NCBI RefSeq assembly: GCF_019656455.1
Contig: NZ_BPMK01000015.1
Span: 62,001 to 126,000, forward strand
Source: Noviherbaspirillum aridicola
GTDB taxonomy: Bacteria > Pseudomonadota > Gammaproteobacteria > Burkholderiales > Burkholderiaceae_D
Length of the DNA stretch: 64,000 nt
Reading direction: 5' to 3'
The notes beneath the pieces were generated by a model that did not search any database, was not told the DNA's origin, and saw nothing but the letters and a program-made list of their open reading frames with translations. Below are positions 51,525 through 62,878 of this stretch, piece after piece. The position numbers and the translations under genes were made by a program. The first letter of the stretch is position 1. Every line of letters starts with the position of its first letter.

Positions 51525-53879
51525 TCAGACCGAAAACCGCCGTTTCCGCGAGGGGCCGGCCTCGCCGGCGGGCGCCAACATTGAAAAGTCCGGTATGGAC
51601 ATGCCGGCAATTTCTCGCACGGCCCTTTTCACATCTGCGTGGCACGCCCGCGCCCGCCGCGGATGCTTCTGCGCCCAACGCCCGATCTCATCGGGCGTGA
51701 ACTGCCCTACCAGCGCGTGGCGCCGCTCGACCAGAATCTCTCCAAGCTCCTCTGCAGGCATTCTGATGGTCTCATGCGGCTGATAGGGCACCGATTCGTC
51801 GTCGGGTCCCGCCCAGTGGCGTAGCACGACCGCCCTGAGCGCATCGTCCGGGAGCAGGCTCAACTGATAGGCTGCCTCCAGCTGCCCCTCCAGTGCGTCG
51901 ATCTCGTGCACGGGCACCGCAGTCATCTGTTCCCGGGTCGTGCCTGCCTCGGCCAGCCGGGTTTCCGCCCGTATCGCGTCACTGACGACCCTGGTGGTTG
52001 GTCCGCTGCGGGGAATGGCGCCGACGTTGGTCCGGCTATCGCCTGCCCGTCCGGAGAAAACATGGTCGACGGGACGAATCGGGTTTGCCTCGTAGGGATC
52101 GTTTTCCGGATACGCCAGCCGGTTGGCGAGCGGCAGGTTGTCCTCGTTGCGCTGCCTGCCGCCGAAACCCTGGTTCAGGGCATTGCCGAAGTCCAGCACC
52201 ACGCATTCGTCGGCGTCGTTGAAGCCGACGTTATAGAACTCGCCGTTGAGAAAATCGTTGTGGCCAAGCAGCCGCGACAGGAACTGCGCCTTGTGCAACT
52301 GCCGCGACATGTCCCTGGGCAGCAGCGCGATCAGTTCGGCGCGCGCCTCGAAAAGCTTCTTGCGGGGCGTCTTCCTCGCGGCCGATTTCTTGTCGTAGCC
52401 GTCGGCGGCCAGCTGTTCGATGTCGGCATTTGCCGCATGCGCGCGCTCGGACAACATGCGCACCTTGCTCCTGCCCCCCTCGCCCCACTCTCGCCCGGCA
52501 AACCCGCTCATTCTGTCCGTGTCCAGCAGAATCTTGCCAAGGTCCTGGTAACCCGGTATGACCCTGGAGAGAATCACGAAGGTACCGCCGACCCGCCCGA
52601 TCTTCGTGACCGGCGCCATCTGGCCGGTCAGCGCGATGAGCTGCATTGAGAGGTACTCGCTCAGCGCCGCTCGCGGCCCATGACCGATCTCCTTGCAATA
52701 GTAGGTCTCGCCGTCGAGCTTCAGGTACCCCGCGGCACGGGTGGACGCGGCGCCCTGCGGCAAGTCGCTGAACTCGATCCGCGGCCCCATGTCGCGTATG
52801 AGGTCGGGTGTAAAGCGGCGGGCTACGTCCGGTGTTGTGGCAGGAGCACCTGCTTCGTCTGCCATGAAAGCGTCACGCAGTGACTTGAAGCGCTGGTCTC
52901 CAGCATCTGCCAATGGCGCCAGCGCGCGGGCGAGATCACGTCTTTGCGGGGCCGACAGTCTGTTCTCGCCCTTGTCATGCCAGTCGCGGACCCGATGCAG
53001 TGCCTGTGCGGCGGCGTCCCGTTCCGCCGCGGTCGCCTCGCCGGCGACGAGCTTGCCGTAAAGCCCGTAGAAGGTGTGCAGTTCCGTCGACGCGCTGAGC
53101 CGATACCATGTCTCGTTCATCACATTGGACAGGGACTGGTCGGGATCGCGACGCAGGACAGCCGCGAGCTTGTGCATGGCCTGTTGCCGCCGCCCGGGAT
53201 CCCGGGTGCGGGCCGCAATGAAAGCCAGGGTGCGGACCTGCTCCGCGCTGTTCGCTGATGCGCCCTGCTTGCGTGTTACCCGCGGCAGTTTGCCGGCCCA
53301 TGCCGCCAGATCGCGCCTTCGCGGCACGCCTGCGAAACGCTGCAGGCGCTTGCTCTGGTCGGCGATCTCGGACTGCTTGTCCAGCGGCAGAACCACGTTC
53401 GCATGCCGGGCCAGGTCGGCGGGCTTCGGGTAGACCGTCTTCATGAATGTCTTCAGGGCTTCGCCATGGAGCCCGGATGCCTCCACGCTTTTCGCGATCA
53501 CGTGATGTACGAGGTTTTGCGTGGCGTCGATCCTCTCCCTGATCGGTTCGATCTCCGTTCGCGCGGCCCGCGGCGAAGGCGCGGCTTTCCACGTCAACCC
53601 CGGCAAGCTGTTCGTCAGTTCGTCGATCGCGGCCTGCGCCCCGCGCAGACTCTCGGCCAGCGGCGCGGCGGCCGCCGGAAGGGGTTGCAGCAAACGATGG
53701 AGCGCATCCTGCAGGCGGTCGTTGTTCCGCAGAAGCGTTGCGTGTGAGGTCGGGCTCCTGACGGCGTCGAGAACGGCTCTGGCCTCGCTCGCAACCGCGG
53801 TCATGCGAGGATCGACCTGCCCGGCAGGAGGAGGAGAGGTTACGAACGGCTGTGTGACGCGCGCTGCGATTCTGATCAT
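51525..53879 (-). CDS. large orphan protein with kinase-like core, possible secreted effector
   Basis: A 784-residue protein, not recognised as any named family. Residues 1-350 are helical and Arg/Ala-rich with no known domain. Residues about 385-570 look like a kinase of the phosphoinositide-kinase/HipA style: Lys396 in GETYYCKEIG (nucleotide lysine), VILSRVIPGY hinge-like strand, catalytic-loop candidate GHNDFLNGEFYN (Asp542, Asn545) and metal-binding LDFG at 562-565. A Lys-rich insert lies at 495-510. The C-terminus ends SRKRRFSV, which resembles a nuclear localisation signal. No Sec signal or membrane helix is present. GGAGG sits just before the ATG, so the start is firm. Alone between trmB (convergent) and recQ. 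A type III effector is possible; no secretion genes are in the window. Confidence 0.75.
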   Translation of the reverse strand: MIRIAARVTQPFVTSPPPAGQVDPRMTAVASEARAVLDAVRSPTSHATLLRNNDRLQDALHRLLQPLPAAAAPLAESLRGAQAAIDELTNSLPGLTWKAAPSPRAARTEIEPIRERIDATQNLVHHVIAKSVEASGLHGEALKTFMKTVYPKPADLARHANVVLPLDKQSEIADQSKRLQRFAGVPRRRDLAAWAGKLPRVTRKQGASANSAEQVRTLAFIAARTRDPGRRQQAMHKLAAVLRRDPDQSLSNVMNETWYRLSASTELHTFYGLYGKLVAGEATAAERDAAAQALHRVRDWHDKGENRLSAPQRRDLARALAPLADAGDQRFKSLRDAFMADEAGAPATTPDVARRFTPDLIRDMGPRIEFSDLPQGAASTRAAGYLKLDGETYYCKEIGHGPRAALSEYLSMQLIALTGQMAPVTKIGRVGGTFVILSRVIPGYQDLGKILLDTDRMSGFAGREWGEGGRSKVRMLSERAHAANADIEQLAADGYDKKSAARKTPRKKLFEARAELIALLPRDMSRQLHKAQFLSRLLGHNDFLNGEFYNVGFNDADECVVLDFGNALNQGFGGRQRNEDNLPLANRLAYPENDPYEANPIRPVDHVFSGRAGDSRTNVGAIPRSGPTTRVVSDAIRAETRLAEAGTTREQMTAVPVHEIDALEGQLEAAYQLSLLPDDALRAVVLRHWAGPDDESVPYQPHETIRMPAEELGEILVERRHALVGQFTPDEIGRWAQKHPRRARACHADVKRAVREIAGMSIPDFSMLAPAGEAGPSRKRRFSV

Positions 53880-53901
53880 CGAACCTCCAGATTACAGGAA
53901 A

Positions 53902-53945
53902 CCGGACCACGGTCCGGATGGAAGGACTTCAGCGCATGGCTGAAG
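53902..53945. repeat. two hairpins upstream of the kinase-like gene
   Basis: CCGGACC-AC-GGTCCGG (53902-53917) and CTTCAGC-GCATG-GCTGAAG (53927-53945), each with 7-bp perfect arms, lie between the recQ stop and the start of the kinase-like gene. Without a T-run they are not classical terminators. The nearer one ends about 22 bases before the start codon and could affect translation. Confidence 0.55.
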
Positions 53946-54038
53946 CCGTGTCTGTTCCTGGGACGCGTGCGGATCCCGGTGCGCGTCCTGCGGAGCCCGA
54001 TATGTGTAGGAGAGGCGGGTTTGGTTCCAGCTGCCGGG

Positions 54039-55859
<1,821 letters not shown>

Positions 55860-55868
55860 CCAGTGATT

Positions 55869-56702
55869 TTAATGGCTCCAGTCGACCAGGCCGCCATAAG
55901 CTGTCGCAATTACAACGATGCCGAAGACGATCCGGTACCAGGCGAAGAAGGTGAAGTCGTGCGTGCTGATATAGCGCAGCAGCCAGCGCACGCACAGGAA
56001 CGCGGAAGCGAAGGCCGCGGCGGCGCCGATGCCGAACATCGGCAGGTCCGCCAGCGACAGCAGTTCGCGCTGCTTGACCACGGAATAGATGCCGGCGCCG
56101 AACAGCGTCGGAATCGCGAGGAAGAAGGAAAACTCGGTGGCGGCGCGCCGCGACAGGCCGAACATCATGCCGCCGATGATGGTGGCGCCGGAGCGGCTGG
56201 TGCCGGGAATCAGCGCGAATGCCTGGGCCAGGCCCACCTTGAGCGCGTCGAGCGGCGTCATTTCATCCACCGACTCGATGCGCGCGACCTTGCCGCGCCG
56301 CTTGTGCGCACGTTCCACGTAGAGGATCACGATGCCGCCGAGGATGAAGGCCAGCGCCACCGGCACCGGGTGGAACAGCACCGCCGTGATGCTCTTGTTG
56401 AACAGGAAGCCGAGCGTGGCGGCGGGCAGGAAGCCGATCAGCACGTTGAGCGCGAAACGCTGGGCGCGGCGGTCGCTGGTCAGCCCGCTCAGGACCGCGG
56501 CGATGCGCGCCCGGTACTCCCAGACCACGGCGAGCATGGCGCCGCCCTGGATGGCGATCTCGAAGACCTTGACCTTGTCGCCGGTGAAATTCAGCAGGCT
56601 GGCGGTGAGTATCAGGTGGCCGGTCGATGAAATCGGGAGGAACTCGGTCAGCCCTTCGACGATGCCCATGATGAGCGCCTTGAGCGCAAGCGTCAGGTCC
56701 AT
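55869..56702 (-). CDS. uppP: undecaprenyl-diphosphatase
   Basis: UppP/BacA (277 aa), a membrane enzyme that recycles undecaprenyl pyrophosphate for peptidoglycan and other envelope glycans. Conserved active-site segments are [20 protein letters not shown] near residue 17 and [22 protein letters not shown] near 170, with about eight membrane helices. It lies immediately upstream of recQ, so the two are probably cotranscribed. Confidence 0.95.
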   Translation of the reverse strand: MDLTLALKALIMGIVEGLTEFLPISSTGHLILTASLLNFTGDKVKVFEIAIQGGAMLAVVWEYRARIAAVLSGLTSDRRAQRFALNVLIGFLPAATLGFLFNKSITAVLFHPVPVALAFILGGIVILYVERAHKRRGKVARIESVDEMTPLDALKVGLAQAFALIPGTSRSGATIIGGMMFGLSRRAATEFSFFLAIPTLFGAGIYSVVKQRELLSLADLPMFGIGAAAAFASAFLCVRWLLRYISTHDFTFFAWYRIVFGIVVIATAYGGLVDWSH

Positions 56703-56732
56703 GCAGTAATCGCAATCAAATGATCAGGTCAA

Positions 56733-56757
56733 TAAAAAACCCGTCGTCGGACGGGTT
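56733..56757 (-). terminator. terminator of the YkgJ-DUF1439 unit
   Basis: Stem AACCCGTC / GACGGGTT with loop GTCG followed on the reverse strand by a run of T residues, 18 bases after the DUF1439 stop and 30 bases before the uppP start. Confidence 0.9.
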
Positions 56758-56775
56758 GGCGGAAGCGGTCCGCGC

Positions 56776-57318
56776 TCATCGCGCGGGCTCAAAGCTTACC
56801 ACGAGCGCGTCGCCGCGCGTCGTGATTTTGGACGGATAGAAGCTGGCCCCGGCCACGCGGAGGTCTTCCGGCCTGAAGGTGTAGAGCGGATAGTCCGCCA
56901 GCATCTCTTCCGCCAGCAGGCTGCCGATGCGGGTCACCCGGTTCGCATAGAGCGGATCGAGCCCGTCCACGCTGAAGCTTTCCACGCGCGGCTCGCCCAG
57001 CACCACCGCGTTGCGCGACGGGTCTATCCGCAGCACGCCGGAGACGGCGAGATTGCCGGTCCAGCTGCGCTGCAGGAAAGGCGGCGCGATCGCGGTATCC
57101 ATGCGCGTCAGGATGCGGTTGGTCTCCGGCAGCAGCGACACCCGGGGATTGGTCACGCGGATGTCGAGCAATTCCAGATAGCGGTTATTGAACGGGAAAC
57201 GCCGCTCCATCGACTGCTGTATGCGGGCGAGCGGCACTTCCACGTCGCGCGGACCGAGCAGCGTGGCGCAGGCCGCCAGCAGCAGCGCCAGCGGCAGCAG
57301 GATGGCAATTCGTTTCAT
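56776..57318 (-). CDS. DUF1439 family lipoprotein
   Basis: A 180-residue lipoprotein: signal peptide MKRIAILLPLALLLAAC with lipobox LLAAC, then VEVPLARIQQSMERRFPFNNRYLELLDI, typical of DUF1439 (YceB-like) proteins, a strand-rich tubular domain likely facing the periplasm. Function is unknown. The start at 57318 is chosen for the signal peptide; the frame extends 13 codons further without sense. It lies 10 bases after the cysteine-cluster gene. Confidence 0.88.
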   Translation of the reverse strand: MKRIAILLPLALLLAACATLLGPRDVEVPLARIQQSMERRFPFNNRYLELLDIRVTNPRVSLLPETNRILTRMDTAIAPPFLQRSWTGNLAVSGVLRIDPSRNAVVLGEPRVESFSVDGLDPLYANRVTRIGSLLAEEMLADYPLYTFRPEDLRVAGASFYPSKITTRGDALVVSFEPAR

Positions 57319-57328
57319 GACGGCGTCG

Positions 57329-57667
57329 CTACGGCAGAACGTGGGCATCGGCCGCACTTTCGCACACGCCGGCCAGACCGGCTTTGCCCGAAATCATGCG
57401 CGCCGTCGGCGCGCCGGGGCACGTCTCCTCTTCGAGACGCGACAGCCAGAAGATCGCCTGCTCGCGGCTGTCGCCGCACATGTCCGCCGCCGGCCGCAGG
57501 CTGCCGCAGAAAGACGGCCGTTCCGGACGGCCGAATACGGCGCAGCGCATGTCGGGCAGCAGCTGGGCGCAAGGCACGCCGGCCGGTTTGCCTTGCGGCA
57601 TGCCGGGCAGCGGCGAGGTGATCGAGGGGGCGATGCAGCAGGCGCCGCATCCGGCTCGGCATTCCAT
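57329..57667 (-). CDS. YkgJ-family cysteine cluster protein
   Basis: A 112-residue protein with the zinc- or iron-sulfur-type cysteine cluster: MECRAGCGACCIAPSI at the start, then GVPCAQLL, MRCAVFGRPERPSFC, MCGDS and a final CE. The eight-plus Cys pattern is that of YkgJ (UPF0153). Function is unknown. Same strand as the DUF1439 lipoprotein and likely cotranscribed. Confidence 0.87.
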   Translation of the reverse strand: MECRAGCGACCIAPSITSPLPGMPQGKPAGVPCAQLLPDMRCAVFGRPERPSFCGSLRPAADMCGDSREQAIFWLSRLEEETCPGAPTARMISGKAGLAGVCESAADAHVLP

Positions 57668-57721
57668 GGCGTGACGGTTTCGCAGGGGAGCGGCATTCTA
57701 CCGCTCTGCACCGCGCCGCGC

Positions 57722-57767
57722 TTGACGCTGAAGGACCGCGCCTTTATATTACTGACTCGTAAGTAAT
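57722..57767 (+). promoter_or_regulatory. promoter and TetR-type operator of the efflux operon
   Basis: TTGACG (57722-57727), a 17-base spacer and TATATT (57745-57750) form a good sigma70 promoter. Over its -10 lies the palindrome ATTACT-GACTCGTA-AGTAAT (57748-57767), a layout typical of TetR/AcrR autoregulation. The TetR gene begins 20 bases downstream. Confidence 0.8.
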
Positions 57768-57786
57768 TTATTTTGTCGTCCCGCCA

Positions 57787-58431
57787 ATGATCAAATGCCC
57801 GTTGAAGAAACCCCGCTGGGAGCGGCGCAAGGATGCGCGCCCCCAGGAATTGCTGGCGGCCGCGCTCGACCTGTTCGTCGAACGCGGCTTCGCCGCCACG
57901 CGGCTGGATGATGTCGCCGCGCGCGCCGGCGTCTCCAAGGGCACGCTCTATCTGTATTTCGCCAACAAGGAAGAACTCTTCAAGGCCGTCGTCCGGGAAA
58001 ACGTGCTGCCCGCGCTGGGCGAGGCGGAAGACACGGTCGGCAGCTTCGAAGGCTCGACCGCCGACCTGTTTCGCGAGATCGTGTTCGGCTGGTGGGACCG
58101 CATCGGCCACTCCAAGGTCTCGGGCATCAGCAAGCTGATGCTGGCCGAATCGAACAACTTCCCCGAGGTGGCCGAGTTCTACCGCGACGAGGTGATCGCG
58201 CGCGCCGATGCGATGATCGCCAGCCTGCTGGAACGCGGCATCCGGCGCGGCGAATTCCGCCCCATCGACGTGCAGCATGCGACCAGCGTGCTGTGCGCGC
58301 CGATGCTGATGCTGATGCTGTCGCAGCACTCCTTCAACTGCCAGGTGCATCCGGTATCGCCGCAGCAGTATCTCGAGACTTTCGTCGAACTTTTTCTGAA
58401 CGGCCTCCGACGCGACGCCGCCAGCCAATGA
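57787..58431 (+). CDS. TetR/AcrR-family transcriptional repressor
   Basis: A 214-residue regulator. The N-terminal helix-turn-helix reads PQELLAAALDLFVERGFAATRL and VAARAGVSKGTLYLYFANKEELF, the TetR signature; the C-terminal ligand-binding domain is helical. It is first in an operon with RND adaptor and pump genes (ATGA overlap with the adaptor), so it probably represses them and itself through the palindrome upstream. The inducer is unknown. The ATG lacks a clear ribosome site. Confidence 0.93.
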   Translation: MIKCPLKKPRWERRKDARPQELLAAALDLFVERGFAATRLDDVAARAGVSKGTLYLYFANKEELFKAVVRENVLPALGEAEDTVGSFEGSTADLFREIVFGWWDRIGHSKVSGISKLMLAESNNFPEVAEFYRDEVIARADAMIASLLERGIRRGEFRPIDVQHATSVLCAPMLMLMLSQHSFNCQVHPVSPQQYLETFVELFLNGLRRDAASQ

Positions 58432-59567
58432 CCCGCACTCCCCTGCTCAAACGGCGTCCCTTGTGGATTGCCCTGTTCGCCTGCCTGCTGCTGGCGCTGG
58501 CCGTATTCCTGGTCAAGCGTCCGTCCCGGCCGCAGCCGGCCGCCGCGCCGCCGGCGGCGGTGCTGGAATTCCTGCCGTCCGACGTGGTCCAGGCGCGCGT
58601 CGGCGAATTGCGGCGCCAGCTGCCTCTCACCGGCAGCCTGCGCGCGCTGCGCCAGGCCAGCGTCAAGGCACGCGTGCCGGGCGAGGTGCGCGAAGTGCTG
58701 GTGCGCGAAGGCGAAAGCGTGAAAGCCGGCCAGGTGCTGGTGCGCATGGATGCCGCCGATTACCAGGCGCGGCTGGAACAGGCGCGCGGCTCGCTGCAGG
58801 CCGCCCGCGGGCAGCTCGACATCGCGGTGCGCTCGCGCGACAACAACCGCGCGCTGCTGGACAAGGGTTTCATCTCGCAGAACGCGTTCGACACCGCCGA
58901 GAGCCAGTACCGCATCGCGCAGGCCAACGTGGACAGCGCGCGCGGTGCGCTCGACGTGGCGCGGAAAGCGGTCGGCGACACCGTGATCCGCGCGCCGATC
59001 GCCGGCACCGTCAGCAGCCGCAGCGTGCAGCCGGGCGAAAAGGTGGCCGCCGACAGCCGCCTGCTCGACGTGGTCGACCTCGCCCAGCTTGAGATGGAGG
59101 CCGCGGTGCCCGCCGCCGACATTCTGAACGTCGCGGTCGGCCAGGAAGTGCGGCTGCGGGTGGAAGGCATGCCCGCCCCGCTGGTGGCCAGGGTGGCCCG
59201 GATCAATCCGGCGACCACCGCGGGTTCGCGCTCGATCATGATCTATGTCCAGGTCGACAATCCGCAGGGCCTGCTGCGCGCGGGCATGTTCGCCGACGCG
59301 CAGCTGACGCTCGAACGCAGGACGGACGTGCTGCTGGTGCCGGCCGGCGCGGTGCAGAAGGATGGCGGCGCGAGCTTTGTCTACACCATCGAGAACGGCA
59401 GGCTGGCGCGCAGGCCGGTCACGCCCGGCATGCAGGGCAGCGACGGCGAACGCGATGCGGTCGAGATCCTGTCCGGCCTGGCGCCCGGCGCCCAGGTGGT
59501 GCGGACCAATCTCGGCGCGCTGCGCCCCGGCACCGAAGTCAGGCTGGCGCCCGCGCCGGCGCAGTAA
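58428..59567 (+). CDS. RND efflux periplasmic adaptor (membrane fusion protein)
   Basis: A 379-residue adaptor: N-terminal membrane anchor (WIALFACLLLALAVFLV), lipoyl half ARVPGEVREVLVREGESVKAGQVLVRMD, alpha-helical hairpin (about 115-175), second lipoyl half DTVIRAPIAGTVSSRSVQPGEKV, then beta-barrel and membrane-proximal domains. It links the pump to a TolC channel. There is no lipobox. The start overlaps the TetR stop by ATGA. Confidence 0.93.
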   Translation: MTRTPLLKRRPLWIALFACLLLALAVFLVKRPSRPQPAAAPPAAVLEFLPSDVVQARVGELRRQLPLTGSLRALRQASVKARVPGEVREVLVREGESVKAGQVLVRMDAADYQARLEQARGSLQAARGQLDIAVRSRDNNRALLDKGFISQNAFDTAESQYRIAQANVDSARGALDVARKAVGDTVIRAPIAGTVSSRSVQPGEKVAADSRLLDVVDLAQLEMEAAVPAADILNVAVGQEVRLRVEGMPAPLVARVARINPATTAGSRSIMIYVQVDNPQGLLRAGMFADAQLTLERRTDVLLVPAGAVQKDGGASFVYTIENGRLARRPVTPGMQGSDGERDAVEILSGLAPGAQVVRTNLGALRPGTEVRLAPAPAQ

Positions 59568-59612
59568 CACCCGACACACGAAACAGGCGCCGCGCGCCAA
59601 GGATATCCCCGC

Positions 59613-62600
59613 ATGTGGTTCACCCGCATCAGCATCGGCAACCCGGTACTCGCGACCATGATGATGATGGCGTTCGTGGTGCTCGGCCTTTTTTCCTACC
59701 AGCGGCTGCGCGTCGATCAGTTCCCCGACGTCACCTTCCCGGTGGTCGTGGTGCAGACGGAATACCCGGGCGCTTCGCCGGAATCGGTCGAATCCGACGT
59801 CACCCGCAAGGTGGAAGAGACGGTCAATACCGTCAACGGCATCAAGAACCTGTATTCCCGCTCCTATGAAGGCAACTCGGTGGTGATCGTCGAATTCGAC
59901 CTCACCATCGATCCGTCCCAGGCGGCGCAGGATGTGCGGGAAAAGGTGGCGATGGTCAAGGCGGTCTTCCGCGATGAAGTCAAGGAACCGCGGGTGATGC
60001 GCTTCGACCCGGCGGACCGACCCATCATCGCGATCGCCGTCACCGGCGACGGCAAGACCCAGGCGCGCGACATGCGCGAACTGACGACCATCGCGGACCA
60101 GGTGATCAAGAAGCGCCTCGAGAATGTGCGCGGCGTGGGCTCGGTATCGCTGGTGGGCGGCGTGCGGCGCGAGATCCAGGTCCATGTGAAGCCGTTCGAG
60201 ATGGAAGCGCTCGGCATCGGCATCGACCAGGTCATGAATGCGCTGCGCAGCGAGAACCTGGAGCTGCCGGCGGGCGCCATCCGTTCCGGCAGCGACGAGA
60301 AGGTGGTGCAGATCCGCGGCAAGCTGCGCCAGCCGCAGGATTTCGAGCGCATCGTGGTCGCCCGCCGCGGCGGCCAGCCGGTCACCCTTTCCCAGATCGC
60401 GACCGTGGTCGACGGCCAGGAAGAACAGGAAAGCCTGGCCCTGTACAACGGCCAGCGCACGCTCGCGGTGTCGGTGCAGAAGGCGCAGGACCAGAACACC
60501 ATCGACGTGGTGGACGGCATCCGGGAAGCGATGGCCGAGCTGCAGCCGCGCCTGGATACGCTCTATCCCGGCGTGCGGCTGGAAGTGATCCAGGACAGCT
60601 CGCGCCAGATCCGCACCGGCGTGCAGAACGTGCGCCAGACCCTGATCGAGGGCGCGATCCTGACCATCCTGATCGTTTTCCTGTTCCTCAATTCCTGGCG
60701 CTCGACGGTGATCACCGGCCTCACGCTGCCGGTGGCGGTGATCGGCACCTTCCTCTTCATGTACATCTTCGGCTTCACCATCAACATGATCACGCTGATG
60801 GCGCTGTCGCTGTGCGTGGGCCTGCTGATCGACGACGCCATCGTGGTGCGGGAAAACATCGTGCGCCACGCCGGCATGCGCGACCGCAGCGGCCGCTTCA
60901 AGGATCACAAGAAGGCCGCCCTCGACGGCACCGCGGAAATCGGCCTGGCGGTGCTGGCCACCACCTTTTCCATCGTCGCGGTATTCCTGCCGGTGGGCTT
61001 CATGGGCGGCATCATCGGCCGCTTCTTCCACCAGTTCGGCGTGACCGTGGTGGCGGCGGTGCTGATCTCGATGTTCGTCTCCTTCACGCTCGACCCGATG
61101 CTGTCGTCGGTATGGCCCGATCCGGAAGCCCACGGCAACCATGGCCGCCGCAACTCGCTCTACGACCGCACCATCGGACGCGTGCTGGGGCAGTTCGAGC
61201 GTTTCGTGCAATGGCTGTCGCGCGTCTACCAGTCGCTGCTCTCCTGGTCTCTCGCGCATCGCAAGACCACGCTCGCAATCGCCGCCGCGAGCTTCTTCGG
61301 CGGCCTCGCCATTCCCGCGGGCGGCCTGATCGGCTCCGAATTCGTGCCGCAGGCCGACTATTCGGAAACGGGCATCACCTATTACACGCCGGTCGGCTCC
61401 TCGCTCGAGTTCACCGAGACCAAGGTGCGCCAGGTGGAGGCCATGCTGCGCGAATTCCCGGAAGTGCGCGATCTCTACAGCACCGTCAACACCGGCTCCG
61501 CCCAGGGACGGAACTATGCGACCACCTTCGTGCGCCTGGTGCCGCGCAAGGAACGGGAGCGCAGCACCGGCCAGCTCAGCGGACCGCTGCGCGAGCGCCT
61601 GCAGCGCGTGGCCGGCATCACCGTCACCCACATCGGCTCGCTCGACGGCGTCGGCGGCGACAACAAGCAGCTGCGGCTGAGCCTGCAGGGCAGCGACCTG
61701 AAGGAACTGGCGCGACTGACCGACGAAGCGATGCGCCGCATCGGCGCCATCCCCGGCGTGGTCGACCTCGACTCCAGCCTGAAGGCGGAAAAGCCGACGA
61801 TCGCGATCGAGCCCAGGCGCGACATCGCGGCCGATCTCGGCATCGGCGTGGCCCAGATCGGCAACGCGCTGCGGCCGCTGCTGGCGGGCGACGAGACCAC
61901 CACCTGGCGCGGCCCGGACGACGAGAACTACAACGTCCGCGTGCGGCTGGCGCCGTCCGACCGCAACGAGGCAGAGGACCTGTCGCGCCTGATGCTGGCC
62001 AGCTCCCAGACCAATGCCGACGGCACGCCGCGCATGGTGGCGCTGCGCCAGGTCGCCTCCATCACCCCGTCCACCGGCGCCAACCAGATCAACCGGCGCG
62101 ACCTGAACCGGGAAGTCGAGCTGTCGGCCAACGTGGTCGGCCGCTCGGCCGGCGAAGTCAGCGCCGATGTGCGGGGCGCGCTGGACGGCATGAACTGGCA
62201 GCCCGGCTATCGCTACCAGCTCGGCGGCTCCACCAAGAACATGCAGGAATCCTTCGGCTATGCGCTGTCGGCGCTGGCGCTGGCCATCATCTTCATCTAC
62301 ATGATCCTGGCCTCGCAGTTCGCCAGCTTCCTGCAGCCGGTGGCGATCATGTCTTCGCTGCCGCTGACGCTGGTCGGGGTGTTCCTGGCGCTGATGTTCT
62401 TCCGCTCCACGCTGAACATGTTTTCCATCATCGGCTTCATCATGCTCATGGGCCTGGTGACCAAGAACGCGATCCTGCTGGTGGATTTCGCCAACCAGGC
62501 GCGCAAGGCCGGCGCGGAGCGCACCGCCGCCCTGCTGGAAGCCGCCCACGTCCGCCTGCGCCCGATCCTGATGACCACGCTGGCGATGGTGTTCGGCATG

Positions 62601-62837
62601 GTGCCGCTGGCCTTCGGCATGAGCGAGGGCTCGGAACAGCGGGCGCCGATGGGCCAGGCGGTGATCGGAGGGATTATCACTTCGTCATTACTCACCCTGG
62701 TGGTGGTGCCGGTGATCTATACCTATCTCGACGACTTCACCGCCTGGGTGCGCCGCAAGCCGCGCCCGGCGTTGCCGGAAGGCGGCGGCGGCGGCGCGGA
62801 AGCGGTTCCCCAGGGTAAAAACCGGGACCCCCTTTGA
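59613..62837 (+). CDS. RND-family efflux permease
   Basis: A 1074-residue AcrB/MdtB-class pump: start [25 protein letters not shown], twelve membrane helices and two large periplasmic domains. The proton-relay helix contains [21 protein letters not shown] near residue 410, with the paired Asp residues of proton-driven drug exporters, and [18 protein letters not shown] lies in the second half. The substrate cannot be told. Together with the adaptor, and possibly the nearby TolC, it forms a tripartite exporter. Confidence 0.95.
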   Translation: MWFTRISIGNPVLATMMMMAFVVLGLFSYQRLRVDQFPDVTFPVVVVQTEYPGASPESVESDVTRKVEETVNTVNGIKNLYSRSYEGNSVVIVEFDLTIDPSQAAQDVREKVAMVKAVFRDEVKEPRVMRFDPADRPIIAIAVTGDGKTQARDMRELTTIADQVIKKRLENVRGVGSVSLVGGVRREIQVHVKPFEMEALGIGIDQVMNALRSENLELPAGAIRSGSDEKVVQIRGKLRQPQDFERIVVARRGGQPVTLSQIATVVDGQEEQESLALYNGQRTLAVSVQKAQDQNTIDVVDGIREAMAELQPRLDTLYPGVRLEVIQDSSRQIRTGVQNVRQTLIEGAILTILIVFLFLNSWRSTVITGLTLPVAVIGTFLFMYIFGFTINMITLMALSLCVGLLIDDAIVVRENIVRHAGMRDRSGRFKDHKKAALDGTAEIGLAVLATTFSIVAVFLPVGFMGGIIGRFFHQFGVTVVAAVLISMFVSFTLDPMLSSVWPDPEAHGNHGRRNSLYDRTIGRVLGQFERFVQWLSRVYQSLLSWSLAHRKTTLAIAAASFFGGLAIPAGGLIGSEFVPQADYSETGITYYTPVGSSLEFTETKVRQVEAMLREFPEVRDLYSTVNTGSAQGRNYATTFVRLVPRKERERSTGQLSGPLRERLQRVAGITVTHIGSLDGVGGDNKQLRLSLQGSDLKELARLTDEAMRRIGAIPGVVDLDSSLKAEKPTIAIEPRRDIAADLGIGVAQIGNALRPLLAGDETTTWRGPDDENYNVRVRLAPSDRNEAEDLSRLMLASSQTNADGTPRMVALRQVASITPSTGANQINRRDLNREVELSANVVGRSAGEVSADVRGALDGMNWQPGYRYQLGGSTKNMQESFGYALSALALAIIFIYMILASQFASFLQPVAIMSSLPLTLVGVFLALMFFRSTLNMFSIIGFIMLMGLVTKNAILLVDFANQARKAGAERTAALLEAAHVRLRPILMTTLAMVFGMVPLAFGMSEGSEQRAPMGQAVIGGIITSSLLTLVVVPVIYTYLDDFTAWVRRKPRPALPEGGGGGAEAVPQGKNRDPL

Positions 62838-62878
62838 TAAAATAGCGCGTTTGTTCATCCACCTTGCCGAGACCAGAA

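Noticed and set aside
53880-53990. Hrp/PIP-type promoter upstream of the kinase-like gene
   Set aside because: Neither TTCG-N16-TTCG nor GGAACC-N16-CCAC is present at acceptable spacing; only a weak GGAACA match was seen.
58179-62549. Very long open frame on the reverse strand across the RND genes (over 1400 codons)
   Set aside because: Its translation is His/Asp/Arg/Ala-rich low-complexity sequence, a mirror of high-GC codon use in the clear RND genes opposite.
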